A stretch of 64,000 nt of DNA from Thermophilibacter provencensis (GTDB lineage: Bacteria > Actinomycetota > Coriobacteriia > Coriobacteriales > Atopobiaceae): contig NZ_JAUDEA010000005.1 in the NCBI RefSeq assembly GCF_030372065.1, positions 84,778 to 148,777 on the forward strand, in the 5' to 3' direction. How positions within the stretch are numbered: the first letter of the stretch is position 1; each line of letters starts with the position of its first letter. A model generated the notes under the pieces. That model worked only from the letters and a program-made list of their open reading frames with translations. It was not told the DNA's origin and did not search any database. Below are positions 10,245 to 18,898 of the stretch, piece after piece. The translations under genes were made by a program, and so were the position numbers.

Positions 10245-11086
10245 TGCCCGAGATTCGCGTTGCCGGCGAGGCGGGCGCCTGCTACGGCGTGGAGCGCGCC
10301 CTCCAGATGGTGGAGTCCGCCGCGGCGGAGGGCGCGGGCGTGGTTCACACGCTCGGGCCCCTCATCCACAACCCGCGCGTCATCTCCGATCTTGCCGCCC
10401 GCGGCGTGGACGCCGTGGGCTCGCCTGAGGAGGCGGCCGGCGACACGCTCCTCCTGCGCACGCACGGGACGGTTCCCGAGGAGGAGGCGCGGGCGCGCGA
10501 GCTCTGCTCCCGCGTGCTCGACGCCACGTGCCCCTTTGTGAAGAAGGTCCACCTTGCGGCGGAGCGCCTCTCGAGCGAGGGCTACCAGGTCGTCGTGGTG
10601 GGGGAGGCGGGTCACCCCGAGGTGGAGGCAACGCTGCCGCACGCGCCCGGCGCGGTGGTGGTGGGCTCCGCCGAGCAGGCCGCTGCGCTCCCGCACGCGC
10701 GCAAGGTGGGCGTTGTGGTGCAGACGACGGCGCGCCGCGCGCTTCTTGCCGAGGTGGTCGAGGCGCTTCTCGGCGTGGCCGAGGAGGTGCGCGTCATCAA
10801 CACCATCTGCGAGGCAACGTCCGGCCACCAGGCCGCCGCCGAGCGGCTCGCGCGCGAGGCGGACGTGATGATCGTCATCGGCGGGCGCATCTCTGCCAAC
10901 ACCACGCGTCTTGCGGAGATCTCCGCGGCGTGCTGCCCCAGGACGCATCACGTTGAGGGTGCTGACGAGCTGCGTGCCGAGTGGTTCTCCGGCGCGGACC
11001 TCATTGGCATCACGGCCGGCGCCAGCACGCCGGCGTCGCAGATCGAGGCCGTTCGGACAGAGATCGAGCGGATGGTGGGCGCCTAG
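10244..11086 (+). CDS. ispH: 4-hydroxy-3-methylbut-2-enyl diphosphate reductase
   Basis: 280 residues starting MPEIRVAGEAGACYGV; the ATG shares a base with the plsC stop. The three iron-sulfur cysteines are Cys13, Cys96 (TCPFVKK) and Cys189 (TICEATSGHQ). ITAGASTPASQI closes the protein as in other LytB/IspH enzymes. It makes IPP and DMAPP, the last step of the MEP isoprenoid pathway. The stop overlaps, by four bases, the end of the convergent DUF512 gene. Confidence 0.96.
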   Translation: MPEIRVAGEAGACYGVERALQMVESAAAEGAGVVHTLGPLIHNPRVISDLAARGVDAVGSPEEAAGDTLLLRTHGTVPEEEARARELCSRVLDATCPFVKKVHLAAERLSSEGYQVVVVGEAGHPEVEATLPHAPGAVVVGSAEQAAALPHARKVGVVVQTTARRALLAEVVEALLGVAEEVRVINTICEATSGHQAAAERLAREADVMIVIGGRISANTTRLAEISAACCPRTHHVEGADELRAEWFSGADLIGITAGASTPASQIEAVRTEIERMVGA

Positions 11087-12474
11087 GGGCGCTTACCGTC
11101 GAGCGCGGCGAGAAGGGCGTCGAGGTAGTCTCCGGGGTTGGGGACGCTTACCGCGCACGCCGCGCCGCGGTGCCCGAGCTCATCGAGGATGCGGGCCTGC
11201 GTGTCCCCGTCAAGCGTGAGCTTGTCAAAGTTGAACATGACCTCGGGAAGGACCACGAGGGTCCCGGCGAGGCCTTCGGGGAGCTGGGCGAGCAGGTCCT
11301 CCGAGACGATGAGCCCCGTCACGTTGACGTCCCCGCCAAAGTAGTCGTTGCGTATCGCGAACGTGCGCACGCGGCCCGCCGGCGAGGCGGTCTTGCAGAA
11401 GGCGTCGATCGTCTCGCGCGCGGCCTCGCCGCAGACGAGCAGCGCCTGGAGGCTCTTCTCGGCAAGCCGCGCGTCGATTTGAGCGAGCTCTGGGGCGCGC
11501 TCGCGCGCGACGAGGGCCGTCTCGTCCAGAAAGCTCCTGAGCATGCCGATGCCGTCGTAGAACTGCGGGTAGCCGTCGTAGGTCTCCGCGGCGGGAACGG
11601 GCAGCTGGGCGTCCACGTAGAACTCGTCCGAGAGCTGGAAGCGCGTGATGCCGAGCGTCTTGCGCGCGCGGGCCTGATAGGGCTCAAGGAGGCACACCAC
11701 GTTGCGCGACGCCTCGAGGTCGTCGGAGTACGAGCTGTGGAAGCGGCGGCTGTGCTTGGTGTAGCCGAGTGGGACGATGGCGAGCGAGGTGATGCCCGGG
11801 CGAGCCTCCACCCAGTCGAGCGTGGCGCGCAGCTCCTCGCCGTCGTTGATGCCCGGGCAGAGCACGATCTGCGCGTGAACCTCAATGCCGGCGGAGAGGA
11901 TCCTCTCGAGCACGTCGATGCCGCGCTGGGCGTGGCGGCCGATGAGCGAGCGGCGGACCTCGGGGGTTATGGCGTGGATGGAGACGTTCATCGGGGAGAG
12001 GCCGCAGGTGATGATGCGCTCGGCCTCGTCGTCCGTGACGTTGGTGAGGGTGACGAAGTTTCCCTGCAAAAACGAGAGGCGGTAGTCGTCGTCGCGCAGC
12101 GTGAGCGTGGCGCGGGCCTCGGGCGGCAGCATTGCCATGAAGCAGAACTGGCACGCGTTCACGCAGGTGCGAATGCCGTCAAAGAGCACGTCGGTGAAGT
12201 CGACGCCCCAGTCCTGGCCGGGTTCGCGCCAGAGCTCGCAGGGGGTCGTCGTGTCGTCGCGCGGGTCAAAGACCTCGAGCTCGCAGCATGCGTCGTCTGC
12301 CTCCCAGCGCCAGTCGATGATGTCGCGGGGCTCGACGCCGTTCACGGAGACGATGCGCATGCCGGGCTCGATGCCCGCCTCCCAGGCGGGGCTGCCCTCC
12401 TCAACGCCCGCGACCCAGGCGCCCGTTGCCTGTGGGCGCGTTGACGCGTAGTCCGCGCGCTTCTGCTCTGCCAT
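11083..12474 (-). CDS. PDZ, radical-SAM-like and DUF512 protein
   Basis: 463 residues from ATG 12474, which is preceded by GGGGGAAG; an ATG at 12501 lacks a binding site. An N-terminal PDZ-like region (about 20-70, with AGIEPGMRIVSVNGVEPRDI) precedes CVNACQFCF (Cys104, Cys108, Cys111), a radical-SAM-style CX3CX2C cluster, then the DUF512 domain. Proteins of this type are widespread in Firmicutes and Coriobacteriia, often near der. Their reaction is not known to me. The gene is convergent with ispH. Confidence 0.85.
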   Translation of the reverse strand: MAEQKRADYASTRPQATGAWVAGVEEGSPAWEAGIEPGMRIVSVNGVEPRDIIDWRWEADDACCELEVFDPRDDTTTPCELWREPGQDWGVDFTDVLFDGIRTCVNACQFCFMAMLPPEARATLTLRDDDYRLSFLQGNFVTLTNVTDDEAERIITCGLSPMNVSIHAITPEVRRSLIGRHAQRGIDVLERILSAGIEVHAQIVLCPGINDGEELRATLDWVEARPGITSLAIVPLGYTKHSRRFHSSYSDDLEASRNVVCLLEPYQARARKTLGITRFQLSDEFYVDAQLPVPAAETYDGYPQFYDGIGMLRSFLDETALVARERAPELAQIDARLAEKSLQALLVCGEAARETIDAFCKTASPAGRVRTFAIRNDYFGGDVNVTGLIVSEDLLAQLPEGLAGTLVVLPEVMFNFDKLTLDGDTQARILDELGHRGAACAVSVPNPGDYLDALLAALDGKRP

Positions 12475-12497
12475 GCTTCCCCCGTTCTTCTCGGCAG

Positions 12498-13619
12498 TCA
12501 TTGTGCCACAGCGGGGGAGAGGGTGCCTGCGCCCACCGTCTCACCATCAAAGTCGCGAGCGCCCGACATCACGAGCGGAGGGTCCCGATTTGTCCAGTGA
12601 AGCCCGTCGGCACGGGCGAGCCTGGCGTTGAGGCCCGCCTTGCGCTCGGCCCAGAGCCTCGACTCCTGCTCGGTGAGCACCGGTTCGGGCAGGCCGAGGT
12701 CATGACGGATGCACCTTGCGAGCCAGTCGAGGTAGGCGATGTCGTCATAGTGCTCCTTTGCGATCTCGTAGTCCTTGATGTCGCGGGCGAGAAGCTCATT
12801 TCTCCTGTTGATGTCCTTTGACTCCTGCTGCTCGTCACGGTGGTAGGCGCCCTGGTAGTCCACGGCAACCGCCTTGAACGGCGTGGGGGCATCGCCTGCA
12901 TGGTCTGGCGCGAGCAGGATGATGTCCGGCTTTCTGATCCTCTGCGCGGCCTCGCCGAGGATTGCCCCCGCGCGCTCAACCGCAACCGGGTCGTTGAGCC
13001 CGACCACCTTGATGTCATAGCCGCCGTGCCGCATGTCCAGCTCAAATCTGTGACACGTCCTGCTCTCCTGCGGCGAGCCCGAGCGGTCGCGCGCGTGCTG
13101 GAGCACGCGCCGCAGCTTTCTCGTGCCGCGGACGGGTCCCAGCTCGTCAAGGAACGATGAGATGCGACTTACGCTTGTCAGAGGTTCTTCTCGCTTGACG
13201 AGGCCGCTCTTGGCGATTGGCTGGATTCCGTAATACCCGCAGAGCTCGTCGACCAGCATGAGCAGCTCCGTCTCTGTGGCGTACTCGGTCATCTGGAGTG
13301 CCACGAGCTCCGGCGACGCGCAGGCAACGTTGGGCGTGAGGCGCACGTGCGAGTTCTCGGGATATCTCTTGAGCGCGATGTGGGCGACTGCCAATTTTGA
13401 CCTGTGCCGCCCCGCGTCGCTGCTAACGATCATGTGCAGGGGGAGCGTTGCGCCCGCCAGCTGCCTGACGTTTGCTGTGATGCGCTCAACTTCGGCGACG
13501 CTCGGCATGCGCTTGGGGATCAGCTCGTCTGGCACAAACGTTGCGGAGCGCAGCAGCCGGCCCGAGTCCCAGCGGCGGAGTATCTCGAGTGCGGTGATAT
13601 GTGAGAAGAAGGCGTCCAT
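12498..13619 (-). CDS. DUF559/Vsr-like PD-(D/E)XK fold protein
   Basis: 373 residues. The C-terminal third has a nuclease-like pattern: KPDIILL (Asp232), then VAVDYQGAYH (Asp254, Gln256, His260), then Q, D, NRR and L spaced as in DUF559/Vsr-like folds. A helical N-terminal half begins MDAFFSHITALEILRR. This layout recalls the many DUF559-containing proteins of Coriobacteriia, some annotated as AbiEi-like. Asp-X-Gln in place of Glu-X-Lys leaves catalysis in doubt. No partner gene is adjacent, and the ATG has no strong ribosome binding site. Function unknown. Confidence 0.55.
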   Translation of the reverse strand: MDAFFSHITALEILRRWDSGRLLRSATFVPDELIPKRMPSVAEVERITANVRQLAGATLPLHMIVSSDAGRHRSKLAVAHIALKRYPENSHVRLTPNVACASPELVALQMTEYATETELLMLVDELCGYYGIQPIAKSGLVKREEPLTSVSRISSFLDELGPVRGTRKLRRVLQHARDRSGSPQESRTCHRFELDMRHGGYDIKVVGLNDPVAVERAGAILGEAAQRIRKPDIILLAPDHAGDAPTPFKAVAVDYQGAYHRDEQQESKDINRRNELLARDIKDYEIAKEHYDDIAYLDWLARCIRHDLGLPEPVLTEQESRLWAERKAGLNARLARADGLHWTNRDPPLVMSGARDFDGETVGAGTLSPAVAQ

Positions 13620-13693
13620 GAGCCTAGGGTATTTCTGGGCGCGGGCGTTGGGGCCGAGATTCCAAGAAAGTCGAACACGAACCTTACGCGGGA

Positions 13694-13712
13694 CTTGCCG
13701 GTATCTGGCAAG
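13694..13712. repeat. Small hairpin upstream of the DUF559-like gene
   Basis: CTTGCC and GGCAAG pair around a 7-base loop. It lies about 75 bases ahead of the DUF559-like start codon, in its leader or promoter region. The meaning is unknown. Confidence 0.45.
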
Positions 13713-13864
13713 ATTTGTATCCGTGCAGCTACGAGGTATCGCTTGACATAAGGAACTGTACTAGAAATTAAATCGATGCGCAGGGCTCATCTTGTGTTTC
13801 TCGGCGACGGGCGCTGCATCGCGGTTTCTGTCGTCGCGTTATGTCCCTTGCGGGCCCAACTCCG

Positions 13865-14183
13865 CACCCAGATCCGGTTCTGGGTCCGCGACGGCGCCAA
13901 CCCTGTGCACAAATCCGGTTCTGGGTCCCCGACGGCGCCAACCCAGCACCCAGATTCAGTTCTGGGTCCGCAACGAGAACAACCCAGCACCCAAATCCAG
14001 TTCTGGGTCCGCAGCGGCAATGAGCCTGCACCCAGATCTGATTCTGGGTCCGTTACGGATCCAGTCCAGTACGCAAATCCGGTTCTGTGCGCGGGTTTGG
14101 GGGGCGAGAAGGACCCAAATCCGGTTCTGGGTGCTGGAGTGACAGAGCGTGGGGGCGAGAAGGACCCAGATCCGGTTCTGGGT
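13865..14183. repeat. Array of eight palindromic 21-mers with a 41-bp period
   Basis: Core consensus ACCCAGATCCGGTTCTGGGT, itself an inverted repeat (ACCCAGA/TCTGGGT). Copies start at 13865, 13906, 13947, 13988, 14029, 14070, 14112 and 14163, so the steps are 41, 41, 41, 41, 41, 42 and 51 bp. Intervening 20-mers are related in the first five units (CCGCGACGGCGCCAACCC-like) and differ in the last two, which instead carry GCGAGAAGGACCC. The array fills most of the 674-bp gap between the DUF559-like gene and der. No cas genes are present. All reading frames across it are by-products of the repeat. Confidence 0.92.
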
Positions 14184-14293
14184 GCCGGCACGAGAGACGG
14201 AGTCGCAAAAAAGTGGGGATTTAGCGCGCTCACCGGCCAAAACCTGCCGCTCGTGCTAGACTTCTTGCGCCAATGGAATAGCAAGGAGACAAG

Positions 14294-15625
14294 ATGCCAA
14301 AGCCCGTAGTCGCCGTGGTCGGCCGCCCCAACGTCGGCAAGTCCACGCTCGTCAACCGCATTGCGGTGAGCCGCGACGCCATCGTCCACGAGTCGCGCGG
14401 GGTCACGCGCGACCGCTCGTACCACGACGCCGACTGGAACGGTCGCGACTTCACCCTCATCGACACCGGCGGCATCGAGTCTGTCAAGTCAAAGGACGTC
14501 TTTGCGCCCCGTATCCGCGAACAGGCGCTCATGGCCTGCGAGGAGGCCGACGTCATCGTCTTTGTGGTGGACGGCACCACCGGCGTGACCGACGAGGACG
14601 AGGAGGTCGCGCGCATCCTGCGCAAGACCGACAAGCCCGTCTTCCTCGTGGTCAACAAGAAGGACAACCCCGCCACCGAGCAGGACGGTCTCTGGGACTT
14701 TTACGCCCTCGGCGTCGGCGAGCCGCGCCCGCTCTCCGCGGGGCATGGCTACGGCACGGGTGACCTCCTCGACGACATCGTCGCAGCCTTCCCCGAGCCC
14801 TCCGAGGAGGAGCCCGCGGACGACATGCTCTCCCTGGCCATAGTCGGCCGCCCCAACGTCGGCAAGTCCAGCCTCGCCAACCGTCTCGCCAACAAGAAGC
14901 GCTCCATCGTCTCTGACGTGGCGGGCACCACGCGCGACGCCATTGACAGCGTGATCGAGTGGAAGGGCATGCCCATCAAGCTCGTGGACACCGCGGGCAT
15001 GCGCAAGAAGACGCAGGTCCACGAGGACGTCGAGTACTACAGCCTGGTGCGCGGCCTCCAGGCGATCGACCGCGCTGACGTGTGCCTGCTCGTCGTGGAC
15101 GCCACCGTGGGCGTGACCGAGCAGGACCAGAAGGTTGCCAACATGGCCATCGACCGTGGCTGCGGCCTCGTGCTCGTGCTCAACAAGTGGGACCTCATCG
15201 AGACCGACCAGCAGCGTGACGAGATCGTCGCCTCCATCGACAAGCGCCTCGCCTTCGCGCCGTGGATCCCCACCGTCAACGTCTCCGCGCTCACCGGGCG
15301 CGCCGTCGACAAGGTCCTCGGCCTGGCCGTCCGAGCCGCCGAGGCGCATGCCTGCCAGCTCAAGACCTCCGAGCTCAACGATCTTCTCGCGGAGATTCGC
15401 GAGGGCGGTCACACCCGCAGCGAGAAGGGCCGCAGGCTCAAGATCCAGTACGCCACGCAGACGGGCAGCAAGCCGCCGGTCATCTCCTTCTGGTGCAACG
15501 CCCCCGACCTCGTGGACGATAACTTCGAGCGCTTCCTCGAGAACCGCCTCCGCGCGCGCTTTGACCTCACGGGCACGCCGGTACGCCTCAAGTTCCGCAG
15601 GAAGTCCGAGGGGGGCGAGCGCTAG
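14294..15625 (+). CDS. der: Ribosome biogenesis GTPase Der
   Basis: 443 residues with two tandem GTPase domains: GRPNVGKST at 9-17 and GRPNVGKSS at about 184, each followed by DTxG and NKxD-type motifs (VNKKD, LNKWD), and a C-terminal KH-like domain. Der acts in 50S subunit maturation. ATG 14294 follows AGCAAGGAGACAAG. It heads an operon with plsY, an order also common in Gram-positive genomes. The repeat array lies just upstream, so the promoter must be between it and the gene or within it. Confidence 0.97.
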   Translation: MPKPVVAVVGRPNVGKSTLVNRIAVSRDAIVHESRGVTRDRSYHDADWNGRDFTLIDTGGIESVKSKDVFAPRIREQALMACEEADVIVFVVDGTTGVTDEDEEVARILRKTDKPVFLVVNKKDNPATEQDGLWDFYALGVGEPRPLSAGHGYGTGDLLDDIVAAFPEPSEEEPADDMLSLAIVGRPNVGKSSLANRLANKKRSIVSDVAGTTRDAIDSVIEWKGMPIKLVDTAGMRKKTQVHEDVEYYSLVRGLQAIDRADVCLLVVDATVGVTEQDQKVANMAIDRGCGLVLVLNKWDLIETDQQRDEIVASIDKRLAFAPWIPTVNVSALTGRAVDKVLGLAVRAAEAHACQLKTSELNDLLAEIREGGHTRSEKGRRLKIQYATQTGSKPPVISFWCNAPDLVDDNFERFLENRLRARFDLTGTPVRLKFRRKSEGGER

Positions 15626-16296
15626 TGGACCCGCTCATGCTCTGGACCATCGCCTTCACCGTGGGCGCGTACTTTGTGTGCGGCATCCCCTTTGGCCTGG
15701 TCATCGCCTTGGCCATGGGCCACGTTGACGTCCGCGAGGTGGGATCGGGCAACATCGGGACCACAAACGTCGCGCGCTCGGTGGGCAAGGGCGCCGCGGC
15801 CGCCACGCTCCTGCTTGACCTGGGCAAGGGCCTCATCTGGATGGTTGTCGCCCGCTACGGCATCGCCGCGCTCGCGCTGGGCGGCGACGTTGCGGCGCTC
15901 GACCACACCACGGCCTTTGGCGTCTCGCTCTCCTGCGTCTTTCTCGGCTGCATCCTCGGCCACGTCTTTACCCCGTACCTGCGCTTTCATGGTGGCAAGG
16001 GTATCGCCGTCGGGTTTGGTGCCGCGCTTGGGCTCTACTGGCCCATCGGCGTGGGGCTTCTCGCCCTCTTCCTCGTTCTTGCCATCCCCACGCGCTACGT
16101 CTCGCTGGGCTCCGTCGTTGCCGCGGCGTCACTTCCCGTCTGGTGCGTGATCTTTGGCTTTCCCACGGCCTCCGTGGTTCCCGTGGTCATTGCCGCGGTG
16201 GTTGTCATCTGGTCTCACCGAGAGAACGTCCGGCGCCTTGTCCATGGGGACGAGCGGCGCTTTGCCTTCCACAAGTCAGAGAGCAAGGAGAACTAG
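15625..16296 (+). CDS. plsY: Acyl-phosphate:glycerol-3-phosphate acyltransferase
   Basis: 223 residues, GTG start sharing one base with the der stop. GSGNIGTTNVARSVGKGAAA is the first PlsY glycine-rich motif, and FHGGKGIAVGFGAALGL the second. Several membrane segments are evident. PlsY puts the first acyl chain on glycerol-3-phosphate, feeding the PlsC at 9504. It is inserted in the cytoplasmic membrane. Confidence 0.95.
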   Translation: MDPLMLWTIAFTVGAYFVCGIPFGLVIALAMGHVDVREVGSGNIGTTNVARSVGKGAAAATLLLDLGKGLIWMVVARYGIAALALGGDVAALDHTTAFGVSLSCVFLGCILGHVFTPYLRFHGGKGIAVGFGAALGLYWPIGVGLLALFLVLAIPTRYVSLGSVVAAASLPVWCVIFGFPTASVVPVVIAAVVVIWSHRENVRRLVHGDERRFAFHKSESKEN

Positions 16297-16298
16297 CG

Positions 16299-16976
16299 AT
16301 GCTGGAAGAGATCAAGATTGCCCCCTCCATCCTCGCAGCGAACTACCTTCGTCTTGGGGAGGAGCTTGCCGACGTCTCCACGGGGGACCTCATTCACTTT
16401 GATGTCATGGACGGCCACTTTGTCCCCAACCTCTCGTTTGGCATTGACGTCGTGCGCGCGGTGAAGTCTGCCACCGACCTTCCGGTTGACGTGCACCTTA
16501 TGATCACCAACCCGGACGAGATGGTCGAGAAGTACCTCGACGCTGGCGCGGACTACCTCTCCTTCCACTACGAAGCAACCGCCCACGCGCACCGGCTTGT
16601 CTCCCTCATTCATGAGCGCGGCGCCAAGGCTTCGGTGGCCCTCAACCCCGCCACGCCCGTGGCCGCCCTCGAGCCCATCCTCGGTGACCTCGACATGGTT
16701 CTTGTCATGACGGTGAACCCCGGCTTTGGCGGGCAGAGTTTCATCGAGTCCTCTTCCCGCAAGATCCGCAGGCTCCGTCGCATGTGCGACGAGCAGGGCG
16801 TGAACCCGCTCATCGAGGTTGACGGCGGCATGTCCGCCAAGACCGTCGCCAAGGTGACGAGCGCGGGTGCCAACGTGATCGTTGCCGGGAGCTCCGTCTT
16901 TGGCGCGCCCGACCGCGCCGCCGCCATCGATGAGATCAGGCGCGCTGGTCAGGCCGGCGTCTCCAAGATGGCGTGA
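16299..16976 (+). CDS. rpe: Ribulose-phosphate 3-epimerase
   Basis: 225 residues starting MLEEIKIAPSILAAN; ATG 16299 follows AGCAAGGAG. The TIM-barrel motifs HFDVMDGHFVPN, DVHLMI, TVNPGFGGQSF and EVDGG are complete. It interconverts ribulose-5-phosphate and xylulose-5-phosphate in the pentose phosphate pathway. The stop overlaps the region of the next start. Confidence 0.97.
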   Translation: MLEEIKIAPSILAANYLRLGEELADVSTGDLIHFDVMDGHFVPNLSFGIDVVRAVKSATDLPVDVHLMITNPDEMVEKYLDAGADYLSFHYEATAHAHRLVSLIHERGAKASVALNPATPVAALEPILGDLDMVLVMTVNPGFGGQSFIESSSRKIRRLRRMCDEQGVNPLIEVDGGMSAKTVAKVTSAGANVIVAGSSVFGAPDRAAAIDEIRRAGQAGVSKMA

Positions 16977-16978
16977 CG

Positions 16979-18160
16979 ATGGACGCCACCTACACCTATC
17001 TCGATTACGCCGCCTCCTGCCCCATGAGGCCGGAGGCGCTCTCGGCAGAGCGCGCCTATGACGAGGGCGAGCTTGCCGGCGTGAACCCCAACTCGCTTCA
17101 TTCGTCCGGCCGTGCCGCCGCCCGCGCGCTCGACGGTGCCCGGCGCGAGATTGCCGCCTGTCTCGGCGGCGGGCTTCGCCCGTCTGACGTCGTCTTCACC
17201 TCGGGCGGGACGGAGTCGAACAACCTTGCGGTTCTCGGCCTTGCCGAGGGCGCGCGGGCGCGGGACTCCCGCAGGAGGCGCATCGTCCTCTCTGCCATAG
17301 AGCACGACTCGGTGCTCGACCTCGTGGGCCCGCTGCGCGAGCGCGGCTTTGAGGTCGAGCTCGTGAGCCCCAACCGCCAGGGAGTCGTTGAGCCCGGCGC
17401 GCTCGAGGCGCTTCTCGGCGAGACGTGCGCGCTCGTCTCGATCATGTATGCCAACAACGAGACCGGCGTCATTCAGCCCGTTTCCGAGCTCGCGCGATCC
17501 GCCCGCTCGCGCGGGGCGCTTTTCCACACGGACGCCGTCCAGGCGTTTGGGCACGTGCCCCTTGAGCTTTCCGACGTGGACGCCGTGAGCGTTGCCGCCC
17601 ACAAGATCGGCGGCCCCGTCGGCGTGGGGGCGCTCGCGGTGCGCGGCCGCGTTCCCCTGAGGCCCCAGAGCTTTGGCGGTGGGCAGGAGCAGGGCAGGCG
17701 TGCCGGAACGCAGGACGTCCGCGGAGCCCTTGCCTTTGCGGCGGCCGCGCGCGCCTGTTGCGGGACCCTTGCCGAGACGCGAGGGCTCGTCTCGCGCCGA
17801 GCCCGGGGGCTCTACGACCTGCTCTGCGCTCCCGATACCGGAATCATCCCCACCACCTCTGTGGCGATGGGGCCGGACCGTCTTCCGGGCATCGTGAGCG
17901 TGATGGTGCCGCGCCTGGACTCCGAGACGCTCATCCTTGCCCTTGACCAGGCAGGCTTTGGGGTCTCCGCCGCCTCCGCGTGCTCCTCGGGCTCGCTTGA
18001 CGCGAGCCACGTGCTCCTTGCCATGGGCATCCCCCGTGACGAGGCGCTGGGGTCGCTGCGCATCTCCTTTGACGAGCGGGTTGCCCCGAGCGACCTCGAC
18101 CGCTTTGCCAAGACGCTGATTGCTATCGTCGCCGAGCGCTCCTCCGGGCGCAGGCGCTAG
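16979..18160 (+). CDS. Cysteine desulfurase, NifS/IscS type
   Basis: 393 residues from ATG 16979; GTG 16973 overlapping the rpe stop is an alternative. Pyridoxal-phosphate Lys is in SVAAHKIGGP (about 210). The catalytic Cys lies in SACSSGSLDASH (about 335), and the RAGTQD block is present. The enzyme releases sulfur from cysteine for iron-sulfur clusters or tRNA thiolation. Neither a scaffold (IscU/NifU) nor MnmA is adjacent, so the acceptor is not known from context. Confidence 0.9.
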   Translation: MDATYTYLDYAASCPMRPEALSAERAYDEGELAGVNPNSLHSSGRAAARALDGARREIAACLGGGLRPSDVVFTSGGTESNNLAVLGLAEGARARDSRRRRIVLSAIEHDSVLDLVGPLRERGFEVELVSPNRQGVVEPGALEALLGETCALVSIMYANNETGVIQPVSELARSARSRGALFHTDAVQAFGHVPLELSDVDAVSVAAHKIGGPVGVGALAVRGRVPLRPQSFGGGQEQGRRAGTQDVRGALAFAAAARACCGTLAETRGLVSRRARGLYDLLCAPDTGIIPTTSVAMGPDRLPGIVSVMVPRLDSETLILALDQAGFGVSAASACSSGSLDASHVLLAMGIPRDEALGSLRISFDERVAPSDLDRFAKTLIAIVAERSSGRRR

Positions 18161-18172
18161 GAAAGAGGAACC

Positions 18173-18898
18173 ATGACCGAAGCATCTGCCCTCATGAAGC
18201 TGCAGGAACTCGACCTCGAGCTCCTCAAGTGCGCGTCCACGCTCGCCTCCATGCCGCAGCAGGCGCGCCTCAAGACCATCGCCCTTGCCGCCAAGAAGGT
18301 GAGAAGCGAGCTCACCTCCATCGTGGGCCAGCGCAAGGACGCCGAGCTTGAGATCGCCGACGTGGAGGCCAACCTCGCCCACTATCACGAGAAGACCGCG
18401 GAGGTCCAGGCCACTGCGGACTCCGGCGCCTTCACGCACCGCGAGGTGCGCGACATCGAGCAGCAGCTCACCTCACTTGCCAAGCACATCGAGAAGGCCG
18501 AGTTCACCCTCGGGCCGCTTCGCGAGCGTCTGGAGAGGCTCGCGCGCGCCGAGAAGAACGCGCGTCTCACCGCCGAGAAGATCGAGGTCGAGCGCAAGGC
18601 TACCGAGGAGTCCCTTACGCACGACTCCGCTGAGCTGCGCGCCAAGATCGTCGAGCTCTCCCGCGAGCGCGACCGCGTTGCGGGCGGCGTCTCCGCCGAG
18701 CACCTCGCGAGCTACGAGACCGCGCGCAAGCGCTTCAAGGGCCTCGGCGTCGAGCGCCTGCGCGGCAACGTCCCCTCGGTCTGCCGCGTGAAGCTCCAGC
18801 CGAGCTCCTTCCACGACCTCGCCCAAGGCGAGGAGATCACCGAGTGCCCGTACTGCCACCGCATCCTCATCACCTCGGAGGAGGTGGAGGGGGAGTGA
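18173..18898 (+). CDS. Zinc-ribbon coiled-coil protein (DUF164/CdsZ type)
   Basis: 241 residues. Residues about 10-170 form a long antiparallel coiled coil, followed by a C-terminal ribbon ECPYCHRILI. The first ribbon knuckle, usually CXXC, is here CRVK and lacks the second Cys, so metal binding may be incomplete. Family members resemble HP0958/FlgZ and CT398 and bind RNA or RNA polymerase factors. The role here is unknown. ATG follows GAAAGAGGAACC. The stop overlaps the coaBC start. Confidence 0.8.
   Translation: MTEASALMKLQELDLELLKCASTLASMPQQARLKTIALAAKKVRSELTSIVGQRKDAELEIADVEANLAHYHEKTAEVQATADSGAFTHREVRDIEQQLTSLAKHIEKAEFTLGPLRERLERLARAEKNARLTAEKIEVERKATEESLTHDSAELRAKIVELSRERDRVAGGVSAEHLASYETARKRFKGLGVERLRGNVPSVCRVKLQPSSFHDLAQGEEITECPYCHRILITSEEVEGE

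Noticed and set aside
12498..13619. AbiE-type toxin-antitoxin system
   Set aside because: The N-terminus recalls AbiEi-like proteins, but no nucleotidyltransferase toxin gene (AbiEii) is adjacent.
13865..14183. CRISPR array
   Set aside because: Repeats are 21-bp palindromes that vary between copies, spacers are only about 20 bp and several are related, and no cas genes are in the window.
13776..14309. A 177-residue reading frame and others across the palindrome array
   Set aside because: Several frames on both strands stay open because the repeat is stop-poor; a 41-bp period shifts the frame each unit and the peptides show no conserved domain.
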